Counted from the first letter of the stretch, positions 1-8,684 are shown. The stretch is 64,000 nucleotides of DNA from Clostridium weizhouense (GCF_019431045.1 NZ_JAHXPT010000003.1:1-64000), one strand, 5' to 3'. Notes: a model not told the origin generated them from the sequence alone. Made by a program: numbers and translations.

Positions 1-75
1 GTTCACTAGCTCAGTCGGTAGAGCACATGACTTTTAATCATGGTGTCCCGGGTTCGATTCCCGGGTGAGCCACCA
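1..75 (+). tRNA. tRNA-Lys (anticodon UUU)
   Basis: The cloverleaf is readable: D-arm with AGCTCAGTCGG, anticodon loop CTTTTAA giving anticodon TTT, T-arm GGGTTCGATTCCC, and an encoded CCA at 73-75. The 3' acceptor strand GTGAGCC pairs with GGTTCAC, of which only GTTCAC is inside the window, so the first base of the tRNA lies just outside the left edge. It reads lysine AAA/AAG codons, which are abundant in this AT-rich genome. Confidence 0.96.
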
Positions 76-81
76 AATTTT

Positions 82-123
82 AAGCTTAAAGTAGAGATAT
101 AGATTTCTACTTTAAGCTTTTTT
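82..123 (+). terminator. Rho-independent terminator of tRNA-Lys
   Basis: A 14-bp perfect stem (AAGCTTAAAGTAGA at 82-95 against TCTACTTTAAGCTT) closes a short loop and is followed by a T run. It lies seven bases after the tRNA CCA end. Confidence 0.9.
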
Positions 124-215
124 GATGTTAAGTATTATTAAACAAATAGAATAAAAAATAGGAAAATTTTATTATAATCTAAACTAAAAAATATTTTTTG
201 GATAAAACATATCTA

Positions 216-1007
216 TTATTTACCTAAAATTCTTTTAAATTGAATATATGTACCTTGAAAACAAGGCGAAACATACCTATCTTTAACTTTAAGGTCTTCA
301 ACAGATTTGATATATTCTTGAACAATAGAACTAGTATTTTTAACTTCAGTTAATTTAAAATATCTAAATTGCTTTCTTTCAAGAGAATTAACATTTGTTT
401 TAAAGTAAGAAGATTTTTTCATCCAAGTAAATTGTTTTGATATATTTTTTTGATTAAATCCAGTTGCATAAGCACCTGGTTCTATTAAGGCTACATCTAT
501 ATCAGCAGATTTTAATTCCTTAAGTTCTTCTTTTAAAGATGTAGCAATTGCTTCAATAGCAAATTTGGTAGCTGTATATGGTGAAAGAAATGGTAAAGTT
601 ATTCTTCCAACTAATGAAGATACAAAAACAATACGTCCAGAACCTCTTTTTATCATATTTTTAAGAACTCTTTGAGTTAATTCAATACTAGAAAACACAT
701 TAGTCTCAAATGTTTGTCTATATCTATTAACATCTATTTCACATACAGAGCCAGAATCACCAATAGCTGCATTATTTATTAATACATCTATAGATAAATC
801 ATCAACTAAACATCTATCATTATTAGAGAGAATATCTAATTTAAAACTTTTGAGTGGAAGATGATTTTTTTTAGATATTTTATTTAATTTTTCTGCTTGT
901 TCTAAAGTATGAGTAGTTGCATATACATAATGTCCTTTAGAACTTAGTGCGATAGCTGCCTCTTTTCCAATACCTGTACCAGAACCTGTAATCAAAATTT
1001 TTTTCAT
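216..1007 (-). CDS. Short-chain dehydrogenase/reductase (SDR family)
   Basis: A 263-residue protein of classical SDR length. It has the N-terminal Rossmann nucleotide-binding motif GSGTGIG near residues 8-14, the structural NNAA motif near residue 78, a catalytic Ser in VSSLVGR, and the catalytic Y-x3-K in YTATK. The family carries out NAD(P)-dependent oxidation or reduction of alcohols and ketones in the cytoplasm. The substrate cannot be read from the sequence. The gene stands alone, between the tRNA-Lys terminator and a bidirectional terminator, and converges on tRNA-Lys. The start ATG follows a weak purine stretch (GGTGGTAATA). No operon partner suggests a pathway. Confidence 0.9.
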   Translation of the reverse strand: MKKILITGSGTGIGKEAAIALSSKGHYVYATTHTLEQAEKLNKISKKNHLPLKSFKLDILSNNDRCLVDDLSIDVLINNAAIGDSGSVCEIDVNRYRQTFETNVFSSIELTQRVLKNMIKRGSGRIVFVSSLVGRITLPFLSPYTATKFAIEAIATSLKEELKELKSADIDVALIEPGAYATGFNQKNISKQFTWMKKSSYFKTNVNSLERKQFRYFKLTEVKNTSSIVQEYIKSVEDLKVKDRYVSPCFQGTYIQFKRILGK

Positions 1008-1104
1008 ATATTATTACCACCATTAATTTTATAATAATAGTAGTATAGACATATTTATGTAATTTTATTAATAATTTAGATAGTTGATTTATTAGTATAT
1101 AAGA

Positions 1105-1152
1105 ATACACCACTTAATGTTATTTGTAAATTTAACATTAAATGGTGTATTT
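1105..1152. terminator. Hairpin between SDR start and AraC promoter
   Basis: Near-perfect 18-bp inverted repeat (ATACACCACTTAATGTTA against TAACATTAAATGGTGTAT) with one G-U type mismatch and T-rich flanks. It lies upstream of both divergent genes. It may end read-through transcription or insulate the two promoters. Confidence 0.6.
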
Positions 1153-1164
1153 TTATCTATTATA

Positions 1165-1193
1165 TTGACAGATTATTACAACAGATATATACT
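1165..1193 (+). promoter_or_regulatory. Sigma-A promoter for the AraC/ABC transporter cluster
   Basis: -35 TTGACA (1165-1170), a 17-bp spacer and -10 TATACT (1188-1193). It fits the vegetative consensus closely and points to the AraC-type gene at 1413. The expected start site is near 1200, giving a leader of about 210 nt. Confidence 0.75.
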
Positions 1194-1206
1194 AAAATTA
1201 TCAATA

Positions 1207-1225
1207 AATAATGAAAATTATTATC
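1207..1225. promoter_or_regulatory. Fur-box-like operator
   Basis: The 19-mer AATAATGAAAATTATTATC matches the classical Fur box GATAATGATAATCATTATC at 16 of 19 positions. It sits just downstream of the -10, where a bound repressor would block transcription. The genome is AT-rich, so chance similarity is a real risk. The location and the transporter family make it plausible. Confidence 0.5.
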
Positions 1226-1283
1226 AATAAATTGAACTTATTATGTTAAAAGATTGAATTTATAAATAAAAGGAGATATATAA

Positions 1284-1304
1284 ATGAAAGATTTTAAAAT
1301 GTAA
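1284..1304 (+). CDS. Possible 6-codon leader ORF (MKDFKM)
   Basis: A strong Shine-Dalgarno (AAAGGAGAT) at proper spacing precedes ATG and six codons ending in TAA. It lies in the leader between the promoter and the AraC gene. It could be a leader peptide, or the stump of a gene whose remainder has been lost. No attenuator hairpin is obvious after it. Confidence 0.25.
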   Translation: MKDFKM

Positions 1305-1412
1305 TCTTTATAATATTATTTGTTTTTGACTAGATTTATTGAAAATATAATTTGGATATAAAAACTATTTTAAATTTATTATATGTAATAATAAGAATTT
1401 AGATAGAAGTAG

Positions 1413-2378
1413 GTGATAATTATACAAGCTATTATAGAAAAATATAATTTTTTTAATTTGAACATGGAAATAAATAAAAGAACCAATTTAAAAACTATAT
1501 GTAATATTAAATGTAGAGATGGATTTGGAGTTATGACATGTTATCATGTTTTCCCTGGAATAGATTTAATTTTCAATGATTTTCACTCTTATCATTGTGA
1601 AGAAGCCCATAATCTAAAAAGTGAGCTAATAGAAATTAATTATTGTCATAAAGGAAGATATGAAAGTATATTTGATGGTAAGAAATATGAATATTTAAAA
1701 GAAGGAGATTTATCATACAATATTGTTGGATCCAACTATGAATCAAGTGGATTTCCAATGGGATATTATGAAGGTTGTTCAATCTTAATAGATTATTCTA
1801 TAGCAAAAAATTTTTTCTTATGTAATTATAATGATTTAAACATTGATTTGAGAAAAATGAAAAGATTATTATTTAACAATAATTGGTATTATATTGAAAA
1901 ATCTAAACCTGAAATTGAAAATATTTTTAAAGATTTATATCATACACCATCAATTAATAAATTATATTTTTATAAATTAAAAGTTTTAGAGGTATTATTA
2001 TTTTTAAGTAAATATAGAGATGTAAAAGATCAAGAAAAAACTTATTATTATACAAAAGAACAAGTTGATTTAATTAAGGATGTTAGAGATTCAATTTTTC
2101 AACATTATAATAAAAAAATGACAGTAAAAGAATTATCGAAAATTTATAATGTAAGTACAACCTTTTTGCAGAACGGATTTAAAGATATTTTAGGTAAAAC
2201 AGTAGCAGAATATATTAGGGAATTTAGAATATATAAAGCTGCAAAAATGATAAAAGAGACCAATCAAAGTATTATGGAAATTGCATTATGTGTGGGATAT
2301 GATAATCCAAGCAAGTTTGCCTCTGCATTTAAAAAAGTTATGGGAAGTACTCCACTTAAATATAGAAAAAATTTTTAA
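1413..2378 (+). CDS. AraC-family transcriptional regulator
   Basis: A 321-residue protein. The C-terminal ~100 residues form an AraC double helix-turn-helix: VKELSKIYNVSTTFLQNGFK as the first unit, then IMEIALCVGYDNPSKFASAFKKVMGSTPLKYRK as the second unit with the family signature. The N-terminal ~200 residues are the ligand-sensing part and lack a clear cupin signature. The start is uncertain: a GTG at 1413 has a weak upstream AGAAG, and an ATG at 1464 has no visible ribosome site. It precedes a two-gene ABC transporter in the same direction, an arrangement familiar from YbtA/YbtPQ-type siderophore loci, so it probably activates that transporter. A Fur-like box at 1207-1225 suggests iron control. 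Confidence 0.88.
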   Translation: MIIIQAIIEKYNFFNLNMEINKRTNLKTICNIKCRDGFGVMTCYHVFPGIDLIFNDFHSYHCEEAHNLKSELIEINYCHKGRYESIFDGKKYEYLKEGDLSYNIVGSNYESSGFPMGYYEGCSILIDYSIAKNFFLCNYNDLNIDLRKMKRLLFNNNWYYIEKSKPEIENIFKDLYHTPSINKLYFYKLKVLEVLLFLSKYRDVKDQEKTYYYTKEQVDLIKDVRDSIFQHYNKKMTVKELSKIYNVSTTFLQNGFKDILGKTVAEYIREFRIYKAAKMIKETNQSIMEIALCVGYDNPSKFASAFKKVMGSTPLKYRKNF

Positions 2379-2623
2379 TTCAAATGGATTATTTTATTTT
2401 TTTTGGAGTAGAGAATGAATAGATAGATTAGTAAAATATAAACTGTCTATAGGGATTCTAGATAATTCATATTTTATTATTAATTTATATTTTAAAAAGA
2501 TGTTTATATAAATACAAACAACAAATATAACTTTAAAATGTAAGTTTTAATGATAAGCGAGAATTAAAAAAGAATATAAGTATCTATTTAAAATGTATAA
2601 GGTTATTAAAAGGAGAGGTGAAT

Positions 2624-4438
2624 ATGAAAGAAAAAGATGATGAAAAAATTAGTATATTTTCATTTGCAGGTAATTATAAATATTTAACAATATTAGGATG
2701 TATCCTGTCAGGTGTCAGTGCAATATTAGCACTTGTACCATATTTATATATATGGAAGGTAGTATATGAGATATTTATGGCATTTCCTAATATTAATAAT
2801 GCGTCAAATGTTGCATATTATGGGTGGATGGCAGTAGCTTTTTCCGTTGGAGCAATTTTAATATATTTTATAGCTCTTATGTGTACTCATTTATCAGCTT
2901 TTCGTGTGGCAAGAAATATGAGAAGTCAAGCACTACATCATATAGTAAAATTACCACTTGGATATTTTACGGAGAATGGAAGTGGTAAGCTTCGTAGAAT
3001 AATTGATGAAAGTTCAGGGCAAACAGAGACATTTTTAGCGCATCAATTACCAGATTTAATAGGTGCAATTGTAACTCCGATTGCTATGTTAGTACTTTTA
3101 TTAGCATTTGATTGGAGGTTAGGTATAATTAGCTTAATTCCTATTCTTATATCATTTGTATTTTTAAGTAGAATGATGGGAGAAAAAATGAAATCAGCTA
3201 TGGCAGAATATCAAAATGCATTAGAGGATATGAATAATGAAGCTGTAGAATATGTAAGAGGAATCCCCGTAGTTAAGACATTTGGACAAAGTATATTTTC
3301 ATTTAAAAACTTTCATGATGCAATTATGAGATATACAAAATGGACAGTAAATTATACTGTATCACTTAGAATTCCTATGTGTAATTTCACTGTGGCTATT
3401 AATGGAATTTTTGCTTTTTTGATTCCAGCTGGTATTTTATTAATTGCAAGTGCAGTAGATTATAAAGCATTTTTATTAAACTTTATATTTTATATTATAT
3501 TTACTCCAATTATTACAGTTATGATCAATCGTATAATGTTTATGGGAGAAAATACGATGATGGCTAAAGATGCAACCAAACGTGTTTGGAATATATTAAA
3601 TGAAGAAATATTAAATGAAACAAAAGATCCACAAAAACCCAAAAAATCAACTATTGAATTCAATAATGTTTCTTTTACTTACAAAGATGCAACTAAGCCA
3701 GCAGTCAAGAATTTATCATTTAAGATAAATGAAGGATCAACAATAGCATTAGTTGGACCATCAGGAGGTGGTAAAACAACAGTTGCAAGTTTGATTCCAA
3801 GATTTTGGGATGTGAATACAGGAAGTATAACAATTGGTGGTGTAGATATAAGAAACATTGATACGAAATATTTAATGAATATGGTATCTTTTGTATTCCA
3901 AGAAACAAATTTATTTAAGGACAGCCTTTTTGAAAATATTAGATTATCAAAACCTAATGCTACAAGAGAAGAAGTGCTAAAGGCGGCAAAAGCAGCACAA
4001 TGTGAAGAGATATTTGAAAAATTCCCGAATGGAATGGATACAATTGTTGGTACTAAAGGAGTATATTTATCAGGAGGAGAAGCTCAACGTATTGCTTTAG
4101 CAAGGGCAATTTTAAAAGATGCTCCAATTGTACTTCTTGATGAAGCAACAGCCTTTGCAGATCCGGAGAATGAATATCAAATACAACTTGCTTTTGAAAA
4201 TTTAACAAAGGGTAAAACTGTACTTATGATTGCACATAGGTTATCAACAATACAAAATTCAGATTGCATTATGGTATTAAAAGATGGAGAAGCTATAGAG
4301 AAAGGTACTCATAGTGAGTTGATTAAAAATGATGAAACTTATGCTTCAATGTGGAAAGATTATCAAAGTTCTATTACTTGGAGAGTAGAAAACTCTTATG
4401 TTGAAAATAAGAGAGAGGAGGGAGCTTTGAATGGTTAA
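2624..4438 (+). CDS. ABC transporter, fused permease/ATPase, subunit 1 (YbtP/IrtA-like)
   Basis: About 604 residues: six membrane segments in the first ~320 residues, then a nucleotide-binding domain. Walker A GPSGGGKTT lies near residue 378, the signature LSGGEAQR near 481, and Walker B with catalytic Glu in VLLDEATAFAD near 502. The ATAFADPENE form is typical of YbtP/YbtQ-like siderophore transporters. I chose ATG 2624 over GTG 2618 because AAAGGAGAGG is correctly spaced only for 2624. The stop overlaps the next gene by 8 bp, so the two are translationally coupled and probably form a heterodimer. The substrate is unknown: Fe-siderophore import is the family-based guess, drug or peptide export the alternative. 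Confidence 0.88.
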   Translation: MKEKDDEKISIFSFAGNYKYLTILGCILSGVSAILALVPYLYIWKVVYEIFMAFPNINNASNVAYYGWMAVAFSVGAILIYFIALMCTHLSAFRVARNMRSQALHHIVKLPLGYFTENGSGKLRRIIDESSGQTETFLAHQLPDLIGAIVTPIAMLVLLLAFDWRLGIISLIPILISFVFLSRMMGEKMKSAMAEYQNALEDMNNEAVEYVRGIPVVKTFGQSIFSFKNFHDAIMRYTKWTVNYTVSLRIPMCNFTVAINGIFAFLIPAGILLIASAVDYKAFLLNFIFYIIFTPIITVMINRIMFMGENTMMAKDATKRVWNILNEEILNETKDPQKPKKSTIEFNNVSFTYKDATKPAVKNLSFKINEGSTIALVGPSGGGKTTVASLIPRFWDVNTGSITIGGVDIRNIDTKYLMNMVSFVFQETNLFKDSLFENIRLSKPNATREEVLKAAKAAQCEEIFEKFPNGMDTIVGTKGVYLSGGEAQRIALARAILKDAPIVLLDEATAFADPENEYQIQLAFENLTKGKTVLMIAHRLSTIQNSDCIMVLKDGEAIEKGTHSELIKNDETYASMWKDYQSSITWRVENSYVENKREEGALNG

Positions 4439-6179
4439 TTATTTGAGATATAAATTTGCATTAAGTGAACAAGGGGCAAAGGATTTAATTAAGGCAAGCA
4501 TTGCTTGTACTTTAACAAATATAAGTTTAATGTTTCCAATTGGAATTATATATATTCTTTTAAAGGAAATGATAGATCCTATATTAAATGGAGGAACTCC
4601 ATCGTTTAATTTAGGAAAATATATAGTTCTTTCAATAGTAGTTTTAATTCTTATATTTGTATTTCAATATTTTCAATATAATAAAACATTTTTTGCTTCA
4701 TATACAGAAAGTGCTAATAAGAGAATATCTTTGGCGGAACAATTAAGAAAATTACCTTTATCATTTTTTGGTAAAAAAGATTTATCAGATTTAACAACAA
4801 CTATAATGGGAGATTGTGCAGGTCTTGAAACAGCTTTTTCTCATTATATTCCTGAATTAATAGGTGCTGTGTTATCTGTAATTATTGCTTCAATTGGTTT
4901 ATTTGTTATGGACTATAAATTATCAATAGCACTTTTATGGGTTATACCAGTAGCATTTATAATTGTATGTATTGGTAAAGCGCAACAAGATAAGGTGAAT
5001 AATATAAATAAACAAATAAAGCTTGATTATAATGATAATATTCAAGAATGTATTGAAACAATTCGTGAACTTAAAGCTAATAATAAAAGTGATAGTTATT
5101 TAAAAGAACTAGATAAAAAACTAAAAAAATCTGAAAGTATTCAAATTAAAGCAGAACTTAATACGGCAATGTTTGTTGTTTCAGCACAGATGCTTTTAAA
5201 GATTGGGATTGCAACAGTTGTATTAGTTGGAGGGATGAGTTTATTAAAAGGCGAGACGGATTTAATTACTTTTATTATGTTTTTAATTGCTGCATCTAGA
5301 ATATTTGATCCACTTTCTACATCACTTATTAATCTTGCCGCTATATTTAGTACATTACTTCAAATAAAGCGTATGCAAGATATTGAAAGCCAAAAGATTC
5401 AAATAGGAACAGATAATGCAAAATATAGTGGATATGATATTTGCTTTAATAGTGTTGGATTTTCTTATAATGATGATGAACAAGTATTAAATGATGTATC
5501 ATTTACAGCAAAGCAAGGAGAAATTACTGCATTAGTAGGTCCGAGTGGTGGTGGAAAAAGTACTGCAGCTAAATTAGCAGCAAGATTTTGGGATATTGAT
5601 AAAGGTAAGATTACTTTAGGTGGTATTGATATTTCACAGGTCGATCCTGAATATTTGCTTAAAAATTATTCTATAGTATTTCAAGATGTAGTTTTGTTTA
5701 ATAATACGGTTATGGAAAATATTCGTATAGGTAAAAGAAATGCTACAGATGAAGAGGTTATTAAAGCAGCTAAGGCTGCAAGATGTGAGGAATTCATATC
5801 TAAAATGCCACAAGGATATAAAACTATTATTGGTGAGAATGGTTGCACATTATCTGGAGGAGAAAGACAAAGATTATCTATTGCAAGAGCCTTATTAAAG
5901 GATGCACCAGTTGTATTACTTGATGAAGCAACAGCATCACTTGATGTAGAAAATGAGACAAAGATTCAAGAAGCAATTAGTGAACTTGTTAAAAATAAAA
6001 CTGTTCTTGTTATTGCTCATAGAATGAGGACAGTAGCAGGAGCTGATAAGATTGTGGTCTTAAGTGATGGACATGTAGCAGAAATGGGATCGCCAAAAGA
6101 ATTATTAAATAATGATGGAATTTATGCTAATATGGTAAGGTTACAAAAGAAAAGTAGTAAATGGAAGTTGATTAAATAA
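4431..6179 (+). CDS. ABC transporter, fused permease/ATPase, subunit 2 (YbtQ/IrtB-like)
   Basis: A 582-residue partner of the preceding half-transporter, with an N-terminal six-helix domain and a C-terminal ATPase. Walker A GPSGGGKST lies near residue 369, the signature LSGGERQR near 472, and Walker B VVLLDEATASLD near 494, followed by the switch His in VLVIAHRM. Both subunits appear to have complete catalytic motifs. The start ATG has GAGAGGAGG upstream, inside the preceding coding sequence. A strong terminator follows at 6205, so the unit is AraC-ABC1-ABC2. Membrane-located, ATP-driven transport is certain for the family. Direction and substrate are inference. Confidence 0.88.
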   Translation: MVNYLRYKFALSEQGAKDLIKASIACTLTNISLMFPIGIIYILLKEMIDPILNGGTPSFNLGKYIVLSIVVLILIFVFQYFQYNKTFFASYTESANKRISLAEQLRKLPLSFFGKKDLSDLTTTIMGDCAGLETAFSHYIPELIGAVLSVIIASIGLFVMDYKLSIALLWVIPVAFIIVCIGKAQQDKVNNINKQIKLDYNDNIQECIETIRELKANNKSDSYLKELDKKLKKSESIQIKAELNTAMFVVSAQMLLKIGIATVVLVGGMSLLKGETDLITFIMFLIAASRIFDPLSTSLINLAAIFSTLLQIKRMQDIESQKIQIGTDNAKYSGYDICFNSVGFSYNDDEQVLNDVSFTAKQGEITALVGPSGGGKSTAAKLAARFWDIDKGKITLGGIDISQVDPEYLLKNYSIVFQDVVLFNNTVMENIRIGKRNATDEEVIKAAKAARCEEFISKMPQGYKTIIGENGCTLSGGERQRLSIARALLKDAPVVLLDEATASLDVENETKIQEAISELVKNKTVLVIAHRMRTVAGADKIVVLSDGHVAEMGSPKELLNNDGIYANMVRLQKKSSKWKLIK

Positions 6180-6204
6180 ATATAAATAGTTGTTTTAATA
6201 GATT

Positions 6205-6232
6205 AAAGCACTTACCTAGGTAGGTGCTTTTG
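6205..6232 (+). terminator. Terminator of the ABC transporter unit
   Basis: AAAGCAC...GTGCTTTT hairpin around the palindromic CCTAGG core, with a T run. A related hairpin occurs in the duplicated segment at 14225-14254, and the right arm of this one is part of the repeat found again at 14304-14416. Confidence 0.8.
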
Positions 6233-6339
6233 TGTTACCATTTTAAATTATAAAATATGATAGGTAATATATATAAACCTTATGTTATAATATTTATATA
6301 AAATTTGATTATAACTTTGATATTAAAGGAGAAAAATAA

Positions 6340-6924
6340 ATGATTGTATATCATGGTAGTGAAAAAAAGATAGAAAGACCTATTAATAAAGGAAGTAGAA
6401 AAGGAACAGATTTTGGTTCGGGATTTTATTGCACAAAAAGTTTATTAATGGCAAAATCATGGTGTGCTCTTAGAAATGGACAGTATGTAAATAAATATGA
6501 TTTAAATTTAACGAATTTAAAAGTTAAGGAGTACAATTTAGATTTAGAGTGGTTAATATTTGTTTGTTATAATAGATCAAACATAGATATAAGTATTAAA
6601 AATCAAGATTATGATGTGATTATAGGACCAACTGCAGATGATAAACTATATAGAACAGTGCAAAATTTTTTAGATAATGTATATAGCGTTGATGAAACAT
6701 TAAATATATTAAATTGTATGAAAATTGATAAGCAAATAAATTTAGTGTCTAAAAAAGCATTAGAAAATCTTAAATTCTTAGGTGTAGTTGAATTGACATT
6801 AAAAGAGATATTTAATATAAAAGAAAATGAAATGTTAAATTTAAGTACATTAAATAATAAGGTATTTAATGCTAGAAGAACTTCAAATAAAGATGTTTAT
6901 TATATTGATTTACAGGAGAAATGA
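6340..6924 (+). CDS. DUF3990 protein, ADP-ribosyltransferase-like (putative toxin)
   Basis: A 194-residue protein I recognise as DUF3990-like from its opening MIVYHGS, the FGSGFYCTKS block at residues 25-34, and the DYDVIIGPTADD segment in the middle. In ADP-ribosyltransferase (ART/PARP-like) folds the first two blocks hold the H and Y of the H-Y-[E/Q] triad: here Y4-H5 and G28-F29-Y30. The third catalytic residue is not obvious. Such proteins would transfer ADP-ribose from NAD to a target. The start ATG has AAAGGAG at good spacing. The stop overlaps an ATG and abuts the downstream gene's preferred start, so the two genes are coupled. The pairing with a small DUF3791-like gene suggests a toxin-antitoxin cassette. 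That function is inference. Confidence 0.75.
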   Translation: MIVYHGSEKKIERPINKGSRKGTDFGSGFYCTKSLLMAKSWCALRNGQYVNKYDLNLTNLKVKEYNLDLEWLIFVCYNRSNIDISIKNQDYDVIIGPTADDKLYRTVQNFLDNVYSVDETLNILNCMKIDKQINLVSKKALENLKFLGVVELTLKEIFNIKENEMLNLSTLNNKVFNARRTSNKDVYYIDLQEK

Positions 6925-6926
6925 TT

Positions 6927-7364
6927 ATGTGGAATATATTAAATAAAAATAGATGTGAAACAATGGCAGATATTTTTAAGGATAGTATTAAATTTGAAAA
7001 AGAATGGTTAGATGCTATTATAAAAATATTATCTTCAGATTATAAAGATTCATTAGAGGCAGGGGATTTACTTTGTTTATCAAGGGGTAGCTTATACTAT
7101 ATTTCTTGGATAGAGGAAAAAAATAAAATAGAAACAAGAAGATATAATGAAAAAGAAAAAAAGTATTATATGGAAGCAATGGAATGGATAGGCTATTTAT
7201 TTCAAAGTTGGTATGAAGATTTTGGAATAACGGGAAAAGATTTGGTGAATGAATTAAGTGAAAAAGATTATTACTGGCTTATTGATAATTGGATTGTCCT
7301 CCATACACAAGACACAAAATATGTTTTAGAAGAAATGAAGAAAACTAGAAATTTAGAGTTTTAG
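6927..7364 (+). CDS. DUF3791-like partner of DUF3990 (putative antitoxin)
   Basis: About 145 residues, rich in Glu, Lys, Trp and Tyr. The C-terminal third (GITGKDLVNEL... followed by WIVLHTQDTKYVLEEM) resembles DUF3791, a small family often found beside DUF3990. The N-terminal ~85 residues are not recognised. I prefer ATG 6927, because the GGAG at 6915-6918 is too close to the upstream ATG 6921. Transcriptional coupling to the ART-like gene fits an antitoxin or a partner that masks the active site. A 68-bp stretch from inside this gene (7080-7147) recurs, frameshifted, at 14141-14207, so this cassette has been duplicated and has decayed nearby. Confidence 0.6.
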   Translation: MWNILNKNRCETMADIFKDSIKFEKEWLDAIIKILSSDYKDSLEAGDLLCLSRGSLYYISWIEEKNKIETRRYNEKEKKYYMEAMEWIGYLFQSWYEDFGITGKDLVNELSEKDYYWLIDNWIVLHTQDTKYVLEEMKKTRNLEF

Positions 7365-7441
7365 TATGAAAGTATATTAAATAGTGTATTAGAGTATATA
7401 AATGGTATTCATGAAAATAATTATTTAGAAGGAGGCTTTGC

Positions 7442-8359
7442 ATGACTAGTAGGAAAATAACATTAAAAGATATTGCAAAAGAAGCAAATGTTTCACCAGC
7501 TACAGTATCTTATGTTTTAAATTATTCAGAAAAAGAAAAAATAAGTCATGAAACAAGATTAAAGGTGTTTGAAGCTGCTAGAAAGTTAAATTATATTCCT
7601 AATATGACAGCACGTTCTTTAGCAAGTCAAAGAAGCTATTTAATAGGAGTAATTATTAATTTAAGTGAAAAAAATAGAAAGAGTAAGACTTATCAACAAT
7701 ATAGTTTAGTAAAAGAGATTCAAAAGAGACTTTATTCGATAGGATATGATTTGATTTTTTTACCAACAAAGGAGCTTCAAAAAGATATTCAAATTAGTCA
7801 GAAAAGATGTTTAGATGCAGTTTTTATCATAGATATGTCTTCAAATCAGCTAAAAGAGATAGTAAATCATTTTTATGTTCCGGTTATTTTTATTGATAGT
7901 TATTTGGAGGATCCTATTTTTTATAAGGTGTTAACAGATTATGAAGCTATATTTAATATGTTAAGTGATAGCTTAGAGGAAGATTTTTATGTAGTGATAG
8001 AAGATTATTCTAATGATGAACTTCTTAAAATTGTAAGAAAAAAAGTATTAGAAAAAAATATTTTTATTAATAAATTTGATAATGATTTAATTCAGTTTCT
8101 ACATAAACATCAAAAGAAAAAAGGGATAATATTTGGAGAAATATTGGGCATGCAGGCAGAAAGAATTGTAGATAATAGAAATTTAGTTGTGGTAATAAAC
8201 TCGGAAAATGATGTAATGCTTTTGCCAGATACTAAAAGAATTATAGTTAGTAATAAAGAAAAAGCTAAAAAAGCAGTTGAAATTATGGAGAAATTGATCA
8301 ATTTAGAAAATAATGGAAATATTAAAAAAACATCATATATAAAACCGATAGAGTATTAA
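7442..8359 (+). CDS. LacI-family repressor of the maltodextrin operon (MalR-like)
   Basis: A 305-residue protein. Residues 5-50 carry the LacI helix-turn-helix (ITLKDIAKEANVSPATVSYVLN) and the hinge helix ARSLASQRSYLIGVI follows. The rest is a periplasmic-binding-protein-like effector domain, about 30 residues shorter than usual. It has its own AGGAGG ribosome site. It lies directly upstream of a maltose-type ABC operon in the same orientation. A LacI-type palindrome with central CG sits just after that operon's promoter (8669-8684). It most likely represses the operon until a maltodextrin or related sugar binds. Confidence 0.88.
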   Translation: MTSRKITLKDIAKEANVSPATVSYVLNYSEKEKISHETRLKVFEAARKLNYIPNMTARSLASQRSYLIGVIINLSEKNRKSKTYQQYSLVKEIQKRLYSIGYDLIFLPTKELQKDIQISQKRCLDAVFIIDMSSNQLKEIVNHFYVPVIFIDSYLEDPIFYKVLTDYEAIFNMLSDSLEEDFYVVIEDYSNDELLKIVRKKVLEKNIFINKFDNDLIQFLHKHQKKKGIIFGEILGMQAERIVDNRNLVVVINSENDVMLLPDTKRIIVSNKEKAKKAVEIMEKLINLENNGNIKKTSYIKPIEY

Positions 8360-8374
8360 TTAATGTATATTTGC

Positions 8375-8404
8375 AAGGTGTAAATAAGAATTTACACTTT
8401 TTGT
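8375..8404 (+). terminator. Terminator of the LacI gene
   Basis: GTGTAAAT-AAG-ATTTACAC stem followed by TTTTTG, just after the LacI stop codon. Confidence 0.8.
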
Positions 8405-8458
8405 TTTGTGAAAAGTTGTAAATTATTTTAACTTAATAAAAAGTATAGTTTAGAGGTG

Positions 8459-8504
8459 AAAAAAGATATTTTACTTAAAAAATTAAGTAGAATATCTTTT
8501 TTTA
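8459..8504. terminator. Second AT-rich hairpin, possibly bidirectional terminator
   Basis: AAAAGATATTTTACTTAA pairs with TTAAGTAGAATATCTTTT across a short A-rich loop, followed by a run of T. It separates the LacI gene from the promoter at 8633. The stem ends contain ACTTAA/TTAAGT, the half-sites also seen in the operator at 8669. Confidence 0.55.
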
Positions 8505-8632
8505 TATTAAATTTTAAATATAAAAAAAGATATGGAAAAAATGTCATTTAAAAAACACTAGTCATAAAAGGCTGAAATATAAAGGGTTAAGAAGAAATGT
8601 AAATAAAAAAGTATATAAAGATAACGATTGCA

Positions 8633-8661
8633 TTGACAAATAAATATAGGGTTGCTATAAT
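8633..8661 (+). promoter_or_regulatory. Consensus sigma-A promoter of the maltodextrin operon
   Basis: Perfect -35 TTGACA (8633-8638), a 17-bp spacer and perfect -10 TATAAT (8656-8661). So strong a promoter next to an operator implies that repression is the main control. Confidence 0.88.
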
Positions 8662-8668
8662 AAATTTA

Positions 8669-8684
8669 ACTTAAACGATTAAGT
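8669..8684. promoter_or_regulatory. LacI-type operator
   Basis: ACTTAAACGATTAAGT is a palindrome with one mismatched pair and the central CG typical of LacI/CcpA-family sites. It covers the expected transcription start of the maltodextrin promoter. The neighbouring LacI-family protein is the likely ligand. CcpA binding is an alternative. Confidence 0.75.

Noticed and set aside
2618-2623. GTG start for the first ABC transporter gene
   Set aside because: It lies within the AAAGGAGAGG ribosome site. ATG 2624 has the proper distance.
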